In this document: in pieces, positions 32,809-41,249 of the stretch
Layout of the letters: each line of letters begins with the position of its first letter
Position numbering within the stretch: the stretch's first letter is position 1
From: Nocardia aurea
Lineage (GTDB): Bacteria > Actinomycetota > Actinomycetes > Mycobacteriales > Mycobacteriaceae
Assembly: GCF_003123685.1 (NCBI RefSeq)
Contig: NZ_QCYJ01000154.1
Span: forward strand, 1-64,000
Reading direction: 5' to 3'
Length of the DNA stretch: 64,000 bases
Translations under genes and position numbers: made by a program
Notes under the pieces: generated by a model
What the model saw: the letters and a program-made list of their open reading frames with translations, nothing else
What the model was told of the DNA's origin: nothing
Database searches by the model: none

Positions 32809-33618
32809 ATGACCGCCGACCCGATCGCCGATCTCCCGGCCCTGCTCGCCACCGCGAGCGACATCCTCGACGCGGCGGCCCCGCGCTTCGCCGAGGGTAT
32901 CGGCGCGCCGAGCGCGATCAGCAAGGGCGGCAACGATTTCGCGACCGAACTCGACCTGGAGTTGGAACGCACCATCTCCGACCGGCTCGAGCAGCGGACC
33001 GGAATCGAGGTGCACGGCGAGGAATTCGGCGGTCCGCAACTGACCTCGGGCACCGCCTGGGTGCTCGACCCGATCGACGGCACCTTCAACTATTCCTCGG
33101 GCCATCCGCTCTCGGGCATGCTGCTCGCGCTGGTGCACGAGGGTGAGCCGGTACTCGGGCTGACCTGGCTGCCGATCCTGGGCAGGCGCTACGCCGCCGC
33201 GCTCGGCGGGCCGGTCACCCTCAACGGCGCGCCGTTGCCGCCGCTGCCGCGCGGCAGACTCGCCGAGGCCATGATCGGTTTCGGCGCCTTCAACGTCGAC
33301 GCCACCGGGCGCATCCCCGGCCGTTTCCGCTTCGATCTGCTCGGTCCGCTGAGCAGACTCTCCTCGCGGGTGCGCATGCACGGCTCCACCGGAATCGATC
33401 TGGCGTTCACCGCGTCGGGGGTGCTCGGCGGCGCGATCGTGTTCGGACATCACCCGTGGGACAACGCGGCCGGTGTCGCGCTGATCCGCGCGGCGGGCGG
33501 CGTCGTCACCGACCTCGCGGGTGATCCGTGGCATATCACCTCCGGCTCGGTGCTCGCGGCCGCGCCGGGGGTGCACGAAGAACTGCTGGACATGATCAGC
33601 ATGGTCAGCACGGCATGA
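32809..33618 (+). CDS. inositol monophosphatase family phosphatase
   Basis: 269 aa. Metal-site motifs are WVLDPIDGTFNY (about residue 84) and HHPWDNAAG (about 219), with HGEEFGG upstream; all three are present and intact. It is in the position of impA (Rv1604) between hisA and hisF. Family members hydrolyse myo-inositol-1-phosphate or histidinol phosphate. Its place in the histidine block makes histidinol-phosphatase (HisN-like) activity plausible but unproven. It starts 7 bp after hisA. Confidence 0.87.
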   Translation: MTADPIADLPALLATASDILDAAAPRFAEGIGAPSAISKGGNDFATELDLELERTISDRLEQRTGIEVHGEEFGGPQLTSGTAWVLDPIDGTFNYSSGHPLSGMLLALVHEGEPVLGLTWLPILGRRYAAALGGPVTLNGAPLPPLPRGRLAEAMIGFGAFNVDATGRIPGRFRFDLLGPLSRLSSRVRMHGSTGIDLAFTASGVLGGAIVFGHHPWDNAAGVALIRAAGGVVTDLAGDPWHITSGSVLAAAPGVHEELLDMISMVSTA

Positions 33619-33688
33619 GCGGTGGGCGCGACGCTCACCGGGGCGCGGCTCGCACGCGCCGCAACAGACGAATTCGAAGGGTGAGTCA

Positions 33689-34462
33689 ATGACGTTGGCG
33701 GTACGCGTGATCCCGTGTCTGGATGTGGACGCGGGCCGGGTGGTCAAAGGCGTCAATTTCGAGAATCTGCGTGACGCGGGCGATCCCGTGGAACTCGCGG
33801 CACTCTACGACGCCCAGGGCGCCGACGAACTGACCTTCCTCGACGTCTCGGCCTCCACCGGGGATCGCGGCACCATGATCGATGTCGTCACCCGCACGGC
33901 GGAGCAGATCTTCATCCCGCTCACCGTCGGCGGCGGCGTGCGGACCGTGGAGGATGTGGACCGGCTGTTGCGCGCGGGCGCGGACAAGGTGTCGGTGAAC
34001 ACCGCCGCGATCGCCAGGCCCGAGGTGCTGTGGGAGATGTCGCAGCGGTTCGGATCGCAGTGCATCGTGTTGTCCGTCGACGCCCGCACCGTGCCGGAAG
34101 GTCAGCCCGACACCCCGTCGGGGTGGGAGGTCACCACACACGGCGGCAAACGCGGCACCGGCATCGACGCCGTCGAATGGGCCGTGCGGGGAGCCGAATT
34201 GGGGGTCGGGGAGATCCTGCTCAACTCGATGGACGCCGACGGCACCAAGGTCGGCTTCGACCTCCCGATGATCCGGGCGGTGCGCGCGGCGGTCACGGTA
34301 CCCGTCATCGCCAGCGGCGGCGCGGGAGCGGTCGAACATTTCGCCCCGGCCGTGGCGGCGGGCGCGGACGCGGTACTGGCGGCCAGTGTCTTCCACTTCG
34401 GTGACCTGACCATCGGCGAGGTCAAGGATTCCATGCGCGCGGAATCCATCGTCGTGCGCTGA
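33689..34462 (+). CDS. hisF: imidazole glycerol phosphate synthase, cyclase subunit
   Basis: 257 aa (beta/alpha)8 barrel using ammonia from HisH to form IGP and AICAR. IPCLDVDAGRVVKGVNF (catalytic Asp about 11), VGGGVRTVEDV, LLNSMDADGTKVGFD (second Asp) and IASGGAGAVEHF are family blocks. ATG 33689 follows GGGTGAGTCA. It is the last gene of the second histidine block. Confidence 0.96.
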   Translation: MTLAVRVIPCLDVDAGRVVKGVNFENLRDAGDPVELAALYDAQGADELTFLDVSASTGDRGTMIDVVTRTAEQIFIPLTVGGGVRTVEDVDRLLRAGADKVSVNTAAIARPEVLWEMSQRFGSQCIVLSVDARTVPEGQPDTPSGWEVTTHGGKRGTGIDAVEWAVRGAELGVGEILLNSMDADGTKVGFDLPMIRAVRAAVTVPVIASGGAGAVEHFAPAVAAGADAVLAASVFHFGDLTIGEVKDSMRAESIVVR

Positions 34463-34478
34463 GACCGGAATTCCGGTC
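34463..34478. other. perfect 16-bp palindrome after hisF
   Basis: GACCGGAATTCCGGTC begins at the base after the hisF stop. As RNA it can form a 6-bp stem with an AATT loop. It is either a weak terminator or a protein site before the LLM oxidoreductase gene. Confidence 0.45.
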
Positions 34479-34502
34479 GCGGGTGCGGGGGTTGCACCGG
34501 AG

Positions 34503-35447
34503 ATGAGTATCGGAATCGCATTGTCCCCCTTCACACTCGACGCCACCGACAACGCGGTGGACGCGGCGGTAGCGCTGACTCGCGAGGCCGCCGAAGCAGG
34601 CGTGCGCTCGGTCTGGTTCGGGCAGACGTTCAGTACCGACGCGATCACGCTGGCCGGAATCGCCGGGCGCGAAGTGCCCGAGGTCGAGGTGGGTACCTCG
34701 GCGGTGCCGATCTCGGCCAGACATCCGCTGCTGATCGCCGGTCAGACCCAAACCGCCGGGGCGGCCACGCGCGGACGTTTCACCCTCGGCCTCGGACTCG
34801 GCGCGTCCGCGTTGGCGGCACAGGCCTTCGGTATCTCCGGCGACCGGGTGATCACCCGGCTGCGCGAATTCCTCACGCCGCTGCGCAGCGTCATCGAAAC
34901 CGGCGCGGCCGATTTCCACGGTGACACCCTCACCGCCGTCACGCCGATGCCCGCCGCGGTCGCCGGGGCACGGCCGCCCGCGCAGATCCTGGTCGCCGCC
35001 ATGGGGCCGCAGGCATTGCGCGTGACCGGTGAACTCGCCGACGGCACCCTGCCGTTCCTGGTCGGACCCGGTGCGCTCGCCGACCACATCGTCGCCCCGT
35101 TGACCCGCGCGGCCGAGCGGGCCGGGCGACCGCGCCCGCGCGTCGTGGCGTTGGTCGCGGGAGTCGTGACGTCCGATATTCGCACCGCCCGCGCCGCGGC
35201 CGAGGCGGCGACCGCCTTCTACGACGGAATTCCGTCCTACCGCCGTACCGTCGAATTGTCCGGCGCCGCCAGGGCTTCGGAACTGGTGGTGATCGGCGAC
35301 GAGGAATCGGTGGCCACCCGGGTCGCCGAGTATTTCGACGCGGGCGCCACCGATGTCGTCTTCACCCAGACCGATCTCACCACCGCCGCCGACCGTTCCA
35401 GGACCTGGCGGCTGCTCGGCGATCTCGCGAAAACCCGAGTGGCCTGA
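34503..35447 (+). CDS. LLM-class oxidoreductase, probably F420-dependent
   Basis: 314 aa luciferase-like barrel. AGVRSVWFGQTFSTDAITLAGIAG, EVEVGTSAVPISARHPLLIA and GRFTLGLGLGAS (each in part) match the actinobacterial TIGR03564-type F420 group. AAMGPQALRVTGELADG is the C-terminal flavin-phosphate loop. The substrate is unknown. ATG 34503 is preceded by CGGAG. It has no counterpart in the mycobacterial hisF-hisI junction and opens the inserted segment. Confidence 0.82.
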   Translation: MSIGIALSPFTLDATDNAVDAAVALTREAAEAGVRSVWFGQTFSTDAITLAGIAGREVPEVEVGTSAVPISARHPLLIAGQTQTAGAATRGRFTLGLGLGASALAAQAFGISGDRVITRLREFLTPLRSVIETGAADFHGDTLTAVTPMPAAVAGARPPAQILVAAMGPQALRVTGELADGTLPFLVGPGALADHIVAPLTRAAERAGRPRPRVVALVAGVVTSDIRTARAAAEAATAFYDGIPSYRRTVELSGAARASELVVIGDEESVATRVAEYFDAGATDVVFTQTDLTTAADRSRTWRLLGDLAKTRVA

Positions 35448-35461
35448 CCGGAAACGCAGAA

Positions 35462-35497
35462 GCGCCCGCCCACCCGGGCACTCGGGTGGGCAGGCGC
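35462..35497. terminator. bidirectional terminator
   Basis: Arms GCGCCCGCCCACCCG (35462-35476) and CGGGTGGGCAGGCGC (35483-35497) pair with one mismatch around a 6-nt loop. It lies between the convergent LLM oxidoreductase and secreted-protein genes. No U-tract is present. Confidence 0.65.
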
Positions 35498-35513
35498 GGC
35501 CTGGCGGTTTCGG

Positions 35514-36266
35514 TTACTTCGCGGGAGCGGGCGCCGGGACGGCGGGATCCTTGCAGTACGGCAGCTCGGCCGGGCACGGCGCGAGGATGGTGGAGAAGTA
35601 CTGGAAGGCGGCGAACAGCGCCAGCGGACCGCCGACGGTGATCAGGCCGACCATGCCGCCGACCGCGCCGAAGGTGGCCGCACCCAGGACACAGCCCGCG
35701 ATGGCGGCACCGACGAAGGGCAGCAGCAGGGCGATGACCGGGCTGGCGATCGCGGCGCCACCCGCGGCGCCGAGCAGACAGCCGACACCGCCGCCGAGCA
35801 CGGCGCCCACGACCGCGCTGACGGCGCTGCCGATGGTGATGCGCTGGGCGAGCGCGCCGAGCGCGGTCAGGTCACGCGGGGTGAAGGATTCGGCGACCTG
35901 ATCGGCGGTGACGATCTGGCTCGGCGAAACGGCCGCGACCGGTGTGCCCGCGTCCTTGGTCGGGGTGAGGGTCGCGGTGCGTCCGTCGATATTCGCCGAG
36001 ATCGGGTAGGCGAGAGCGTCCATCCGGTAGCTCAGCGGCAGGGCCGCGACCGGGGTGTCGCGATCGTCGGTGATGACCAGCTGATCGGCGACCACGCGCA
36101 GTTTGCCGCTGTCGAGGGTGACGACAGCCGAATCCCCTTGGCGGGTGACCTCGTAGGAAATATCCTGCTGCTGCTCGGGCGCCGGTGCGGCGTGGCTCGC
36201 GCCCGCGCTGACGCCGAGGGCGACCGCCGCCAGCGCGGCGGTCATGATGGAACTGCGGAACTTCAT
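35514..36266 (-). CDS. secreted hypothetical protein with glycine-rich hydrophobic domain
   Basis: 250 aa. A Sec signal peptide (SSIMTAALAAVALGVSAGASHA) leads into a beta-rich N-terminal half (about 30-130) containing YEVTRQGDSAVVTLDSGKL. The C-terminal half (about 140-225) has long Gly/Ala hydrophobic stretches (VGAVLGGGVGCLLGAAGGAA and similar) with paired cysteines, ending CPAELPYC and a Pro-Ala tail. Similar proteins occur in multiple copies in Nocardia and Rhodococcus. The function is unknown. ATG 36266 is preceded by GAGGAAA; ATG 36278 is an alternative. Confidence 0.75.
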   Translation of the reverse strand: MKFRSSIMTAALAAVALGVSAGASHAAPAPEQQQDISYEVTRQGDSAVVTLDSGKLRVVADQLVITDDRDTPVAALPLSYRMDALAYPISANIDGRTATLTPTKDAGTPVAAVSPSQIVTADQVAESFTPRDLTALGALAQRITIGSAVSAVVGAVLGGGVGCLLGAAGGAAIASPVIALLLPFVGAAIAGCVLGAATFGAVGGMVGLITVGGPLALFAAFQYFSTILAPCPAELPYCKDPAVPAPAPAK

Positions 36267-36342
36267 CTGTTTCCTCATCTATCTGTTTTCTTCGGGGCCG
36301 GCTACGGCGCTGGAGTGCGCCGAAGCACGAAGCGTTGGTGGA

Positions 36343-37599
36343 TCACTTGCTGGTGCGGATCACATCGCCGTTCAGAACCCAGCGGTCACCCTCGAACTTC
36401 TGGATTCGCATGGCCTCGAGCGGGAACGCGTCGCCGGGGCCGGTCTTGAGCGTGATCCCGGGCAGCATCAGGTCGATGGTCACGTCGTTCAGGGCGCGCA
36501 CCGAATCCCGAAGGCCTTCGCGGGTCTTGCATTTCGCGGCCTCGAACGTCTTGGCGAAGCTCTCCGCGACCGCCCAGCCCGAGGTGGTGTACTGGTTGGT
36601 CGGATCGGCGCCGGGGGCGTACTGGGCCAGCTTCTCCCGGTACAGGCGCACCGCGGCGTCGTTGGCGAACTGCGGATCGGCCGGATCCTTGAGGAACGCC
36701 GCCGAGACGATGCCCTGGACGTTCTCCAGCCCGACCGGCTTGAGCGTGGTCATCGGGTTGGAGACCACGGTCAGGATGTGCAGCGGGTTCCAGTCGACGT
36801 TGCGCGCGTCGGCGGCCAGCGTCTGGGCGGCGAACTTCGGCGTCGCGAAGTTCAGCAGCACATCGGCTTTCGAGTTGGCCAGGTTGCGCAGCTGGGGCTC
36901 GACGGTGGGATCGGTGGCCTCGTAGCTCTGTTCGGCCACGATCGAAACGCCGCTGCCCGCGACGTTCTTGGTGAAGCTGCTCAGCAGATCCTTGCCGAAG
37001 TCGTCGTTCTGGTAGAGAACCGCGACTTTCGCGTCGGGCTTCTGCTGACGCACGTACTGGGCGAACACCTGTCCTTCGGCGAGGTAGCTGGGCTGCCAGC
37101 CGATCGTCCACGGGTGCGCGGTATCCGCGCCCCACTGCGTCGCGCCACCGGCGACGAAGATCTGCGGCACCTGACGCTGGTTCAGGTAGTCCCAGACCGC
37201 CGACGAGGTCGGGGTGCCGAGGGTCTGGAAGACCGCGAAGACCTGGTCCTGTTCGACGAGGCGGCGGATCTCCTCGACGGTCTTCGGGGGCTGGTAGCCG
37301 TCGTCGCGCACCAGGTACTCGACCTTGTGTCCGTCGATGCCGCCCTTCTCGGCGTTGACGTAGTCGAAGTAGGCCCGGATGCCCTTGGGCAGTTCGGCAT
37401 ATGCGGACGCGGGGCCGGACAGGGGGTAGGCGCCGCCGATCTTGATAGTGGTATCGGTGATGCCGGTGGTCTGCTGCCCCTTGCAGTCACCCTGGCCGAT
37501 GGTTCCGCCACCGTCCCCGTCCCGGCCGCCTCCGCATGCCGTGGTCGCGAACAGCACGGCCGCCGCCAGACTTATCAGGCGAATCGCCCTAGTGCGCAT
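36343..37599 (-). CDS. livK: branched-chain-type ABC importer substrate-binding lipoprotein
   Basis: 418 aa. The signal peptide has lipobox TTAC (Cys about 22). The mature part is a type 1 periplasmic-binding fold (Peripla_BP_6): IKIGGAYPLSGPASAY, VNAEKGGIDGHKVEYLVRDD and KVAVLYQNDDFGKD blocks. It is last in the minus-strand order livG-livF-livH-livM-livK, and its start overlaps the livM end by 11 bp. The liv-type label is structural only: close relatives carry amino acids, amides or aromatic compounds, and the true ligand is unknown. Confidence 0.85.
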   Translation of the reverse strand: MRTRAIRLISLAAAVLFATTACGGGRDGDGGGTIGQGDCKGQQTTGITDTTIKIGGAYPLSGPASAYAELPKGIRAYFDYVNAEKGGIDGHKVEYLVRDDGYQPPKTVEEIRRLVEQDQVFAVFQTLGTPTSSAVWDYLNQRQVPQIFVAGGATQWGADTAHPWTIGWQPSYLAEGQVFAQYVRQQKPDAKVAVLYQNDDFGKDLLSSFTKNVAGSGVSIVAEQSYEATDPTVEPQLRNLANSKADVLLNFATPKFAAQTLAADARNVDWNPLHILTVVSNPMTTLKPVGLENVQGIVSAAFLKDPADPQFANDAAVRLYREKLAQYAPGADPTNQYTTSGWAVAESFAKTFEAAKCKTREGLRDSVRALNDVTIDLMLPGITLKTGPGDAFPLEAMRIQKFEGDRWVLNGDVIRTSK

Positions 37600-38668
37600 T
37601 GGTATTCCCTTTCCGAAGAACTGGCCGACCTCGCCGGCCGAGCCACCACGCCGCACGGCCGACCAGGCCGGCCAATCCGTTCGGCGCGAGGTACATGACC
37701 GCGATGATCAGCAGTCCGAAGATGACGCCGGGTGCGGCCTGATTGATGTCCTGGGCGAAGTTCGGCACGTACATGACGAACAGTCCGCCGAGCACCGGTC
37801 CCCACTGGGTGCCGAGTCCGCCGACGACCAGTCCGGCCAGCAGCGTGATCGACAGTCCGACCGCGAACGAGTCGGGGGAGACGTAGGCGATCACCCAGGT
37901 GTAGACACAGCCGGCCACCCCGGCGAAGGTCGCGCTCCACGCGAAGGCGAGCGTCTTGTAGAACGCGAGCCGGACGCCGAGTACCTCGGCGGCGATCTCG
38001 TTGTCACGGATGGCGTGCAGCGCGCGCCCCACCCGTGACCGCAGCACCCCGGCCACCAGCAGGAAGCTGATCAGCGTCGTGCCGAGGGCGAGGAAGTACA
38101 GCCACTGGTCCTCGGCCAGCCCGGTCCACTCGGGCGGCTGCGGTTTGCGCAGGGTCAGACCCATGGACCCGCCGGTGACATCGTCGAATCGTTTGAGCAG
38201 CGGCACCATGAAGATGGCGATGGCCAGTGTCACGAGGGCGAGATAGAGCCCGCGCAATCGCAGGACCGGGATGCCGAGTGCGAAGCCGATGACGAAGGTG
38301 ACGACGGCCGCGATCGGCAAGGTCGCCAGGTACGGGGTGTCCCAGCGATCCATGAGTACCGCCGCGGTGTACGCGCCGACCGCGAAGAACGCGCCGTGGC
38401 CCAGCGAGATCTGGCCGGTGTGGCCCACGATCAGATTGAGCCCGAGCAGCGCGATCGCGTAGATCATCGCCATGGCGAGCTGGAAAGTGCGGAACGGTGC
38501 GAGTTCGAACGGCGCGTAACAGGCGACGAGGACGACCACGCCGACGAGCAGCCAGTGCCACCGTGCGGCGGTGACGAACCTGCTCAGCGGGGATTTCTTC
38601 GGCTCCGGCACGGTGGGCGGAGCGGGGGCGGCGGCAGCGGGGGACTCGCTGCGGGATACGGCGGTCAT
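37589..38668 (-). CDS. livM: branched-chain-type ABC permease, LivM
   Basis: 359 aa with about eight to ten membrane helices after a Pro/Ala-rich cytosolic tail. Family blocks are MIYAIALLGLNLIVGHTGQISLGHGAFFAVGAYTAA (in part) and GVRLAFYKTLAFAWSATFAGVAGC, with the C-terminal YLAPNGLAGL. ATG 38668 overlaps the livH end by ATGA. Confidence 0.9.
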   Translation of the reverse strand: MTAVSRSESPAAAAPAPPTVPEPKKSPLSRFVTAARWHWLLVGVVVLVACYAPFELAPFRTFQLAMAMIYAIALLGLNLIVGHTGQISLGHGAFFAVGAYTAAVLMDRWDTPYLATLPIAAVVTFVIGFALGIPVLRLRGLYLALVTLAIAIFMVPLLKRFDDVTGGSMGLTLRKPQPPEWTGLAEDQWLYFLALGTTLISFLLVAGVLRSRVGRALHAIRDNEIAAEVLGVRLAFYKTLAFAWSATFAGVAGCVYTWVIAYVSPDSFAVGLSITLLAGLVVGGLGTQWGPVLGGLFVMYVPNFAQDINQAAPGVIFGLLIIAVMYLAPNGLAGLVGRAAWWLGRRGRPVLRKGNTNAH

Positions 38669-39546
38669 ACGCGTTCCACCACCGCGGTTCCGAAGAGGCC
38701 CTGCGGTCGCAACAGCAGTACCCCGAGGATGATCACCAGCGGGACTCCGACCTTGAGTTCGGTGCCGATGGCGTCGACGTAGGCGCCGGTCAGCGTCTCG
38801 GCGACCCCGACGATGATGCCGCCGACGACCGCGCCACCCGGACTGTCGAATCCGCCGAGTGTCGCGGCGGCGAAGGCGTAGATCAGAACCCCGCCCATCA
38901 TGTTGGGTTCGAGGAACAGCAGCGGCGCCGACAGCACCCCCGATACCGCGCCGACCAGCGCGGCCAGGCCCCACCCGAGGGCGAGCACGGTGCCGACCCT
39001 GATGCCGACGAGTCTGGCCGACTGCGGATTGTTCGCGACGGCCCGCATGGCGAGGCCGATCTTGGTGTAGCGGAACAGCAGGTAGAGCAGCGCCATGACC
39101 ACGGCGACCACGGCCACCACGCCGAGGCTGTTGTATCCGGCGGTCACTCCGCCTGCGCGGATCGCGCCCTCCGGGAAGGGATTCGGGAAGGATTTCACCT
39201 GGAACGACCAGATCCAGCCCGCCGCGGCGTTGATGAAGAAGAACAGCCCGACCGTGACGATCACCAGCGTCAGTTCGGGTGCGCCCTCCACCGGCCGGAT
39301 GATCACCCGCTCGATCAGCATGCCGCCGATGAACGAGATCGCCAGCGTCGCGGGCAATGCGAGCCAGAAGGGCATACCGGACTCGACGAACTGCCAGGCG
39401 AGGAATGCCGAGAACATGGCCAGCTCACCCTGGGCGAAGTTCACGATTCCGGTGAACCGGTAGATGAGCACGAGAGCGAGGGCGAGGCCCGCGTAGATCG
39501 CCCCCGCGGTGATCCCCTCGATGAGTTGCTGTAGGAATTCGGCCAT
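38665..39546 (-). CDS. livH: branched-chain-type ABC permease, LivH
   Basis: 293 aa, about eight helices. LIEGITAGAIYAGLALALVLIYRFTGIVNFAQGE (in part) is the LivH N-terminal signature, and AMRAVANNPQSARLVGI is the cytosolic coupling loop. It pairs with LivM to form the channel. It starts 3 bp after the livF stop. Confidence 0.9.
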   Translation of the reverse strand: MAEFLQQLIEGITAGAIYAGLALALVLIYRFTGIVNFAQGELAMFSAFLAWQFVESGMPFWLALPATLAISFIGGMLIERVIIRPVEGAPELTLVIVTVGLFFFINAAAGWIWSFQVKSFPNPFPEGAIRAGGVTAGYNSLGVVAVVAVVMALLYLLFRYTKIGLAMRAVANNPQSARLVGIRVGTVLALGWGLAALVGAVSGVLSAPLLFLEPNMMGGVLIYAFAAATLGGFDSPGGAVVGGIIVGVAETLTGAYVDAIGTELKVGVPLVIILGVLLLRPQGLFGTAVVERV

Positions 39547-39549
39547 CGG

Positions 39550-40275
39550 TCAGACCTGGTATCCGAGGTAGGACTGCACCACACGCTCGTCGGCGCGGAT
39601 CTCCGCTGCGGTGCCGGACAGAACGATTCGGCCGGTTTCGAGTACATGCGCGTGGTGCGCGGTGGCCAGTGCGAGGTGAGCGTTCTGCTCGACGACGATC
39701 ACGGTGGTGCGTTCCTCCTGGTTGATGGTGTGCACGATCTGGAAGAGCTCCTGGGTGACCACGGGAGACAGGCCGAGGGACGGTTCGTCGAGCAGCAGCA
39801 GCGTCGGGCGAAGCATCAGCGCCCGGCCGATGGCGAGCATCTGCTGCTGACCACCGGACAATCCGCCCGCCGCCTCGCCGAGGCGTTCCTTCAGAACCGG
39901 GAAGTAGTCGAGAACGCGCCGCAGATCGGCGTCGATACGCACGCGGTCGCGGTGCCGGTAGGCGCCCAGTCGCAGGTTCTCCTCGACGCTGAGCTGGCCG
40001 AAGGTGCCACGACCCTCGGGAACGTGGGCGACGCCGAGGCGCGCCATGGCTTCCGGCGCGCGACCGGCGACCAAGGTGCCGCCGAGTTCGATCTCACCGC
40101 GCACCTTGACCATTCCGCACAGCGCGCGCAGCAGTGTCGTCTTCCCCGCGCCGTTCGGCCCGAGGATGGCGGTGACTTCGCCTTCGGCGACCGAGAAACT
40201 CAATCCGTGCAGAACCTTCGCCGCGCCGTAGCCGGCGTGCAGATCGGTGACGAGTAGGTAGGGGTCAGCGCTCAT
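39550..40275 (-). CDS. livF: branched-chain-type ABC ATPase, LivF
   Basis: 241 aa. Walker A GPNGAGKTT, signature LSGGQQQMLAIGRAL, Walker B LLLLDEPSLGLSP and the LivF-specific VAHVPEGRGTFGQLSVEENL are intact. It overlaps livG by ATGA. Confidence 0.92.
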   Translation of the reverse strand: MSADPYLLVTDLHAGYGAAKVLHGLSFSVAEGEVTAILGPNGAGKTTLLRALCGMVKVRGEIELGGTLVAGRAPEAMARLGVAHVPEGRGTFGQLSVEENLRLGAYRHRDRVRIDADLRRVLDYFPVLKERLGEAAGGLSGGQQQMLAIGRALMLRPTLLLLDEPSLGLSPVVTQELFQIVHTINQEERTTVIVVEQNAHLALATAHHAHVLETGRIVLSGTAAEIRADERVVQSYLGYQV

Positions 40276-41030
40276 GCCGCTGTCCCGAGGTAGGCCGCGA
40301 TAACGGCGGGATCGCTCTGCACGACTTCGGGGGTGCCCTCGGCGATCACCTTGCCGAATTCCAGGCACACCACCCGGTCGCACAGGCCCATGACGAAACC
40401 CATGTGGTGTTCGACGACGACGACCGTGAGATCCAGTTCGTCGCGCAGCGACCGCAACAGATTCGCGAATTCGCCGACCTCACCGTGGCTGAGTCCGTTG
40501 ACCGGCTCGTCGAGCAGCAGCAGTCGCGGCTCGACGGCGAGCGCGCGGGCCAGCTCGATGCGCTTGAGCGTGCCGAAGGGCAGGCCACTGGCGGAATGGT
40601 CGGCGACGTCGTCCAGATCCAGCCGCTCGAGCAGGGCATCCACCTCGGCGCGCAGCCGCCGCTCTTCGCGGCGGACCTTCGGCAGTCGCAGCGCCGCCGA
40701 GACGAAACCGGCTCCGGCGCGATGGTGCGCGCCGACCAACACATTGTCTCTGACCGACAAATGCGGAAAAAGGCCCAGATTCTGGAAGGTTCGTGCTATG
40801 CCCAGGCCTGCCAGCGCGTCCGGTCGCACCCCGCCCAGGTCCTCACCCAGGTAGTGCACGGTGCCCGAATTAGGCGTGTAGCGGCGGGTCATGCAGTTGA
40901 ACAGCGTCGTCTTACCTGCGCCGTTCGGTCCGATCAGCCCGACCATCTCGCCGGGCGCTACCGCGAATCCGACATCGTGCAATGCGGTGATGCCGCCGAA
41001 GCGGACGGTCAGGTGGGATATCTCGAGCAT
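40272..41030 (-). CDS. livG: branched-chain-type ABC ATPase, LivG
   Basis: 252 aa. Walker A GPNGAGKTT, the LivG hallmark GIARTFQNLGLFPHLSV and Walker B LLLLDEPVNGLSHGE followed by VVEHHMGFVMGLCDRV are present. The signature motif is atypical: SGLPFGTLKRIELARAL instead of LSGGQ-type, as commonly seen in LivG. ATG 41030 follows GGAGGA. It is first in the five-gene operon and divergent from the PucR regulator. Confidence 0.92.
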   Translation of the reverse strand: MLEISHLTVRFGGITALHDVGFAVAPGEMVGLIGPNGAGKTTLFNCMTRRYTPNSGTVHYLGEDLGGVRPDALAGLGIARTFQNLGLFPHLSVRDNVLVGAHHRAGAGFVSAALRLPKVRREERRLRAEVDALLERLDLDDVADHSASGLPFGTLKRIELARALAVEPRLLLLDEPVNGLSHGEVGEFANLLRSLRDELDLTVVVVEHHMGFVMGLCDRVVCLEFGKVIAEGTPEVVQSDPAVIAAYLGTAA

Positions 41031-41249
41031 TCGTCCTCCGGCCCGCGATTTTTTTCGCGGGCGAAATCCGTGCGGGACAACGCGGTCTGCTACCGGCGTA
41101 TCTGGTCGTGCCAGCGTAAAATCGCAGGTTGGGAGACACATTGGGCTTCGTGGCTCAAACTCCGCCGACGAATTTGTCCTCTGCGGACATGGACGGTTCG
41201 CGAATCGGGTGTGTTGACACCCCGGGGCGTCGCCGTGGAGTATCCGACT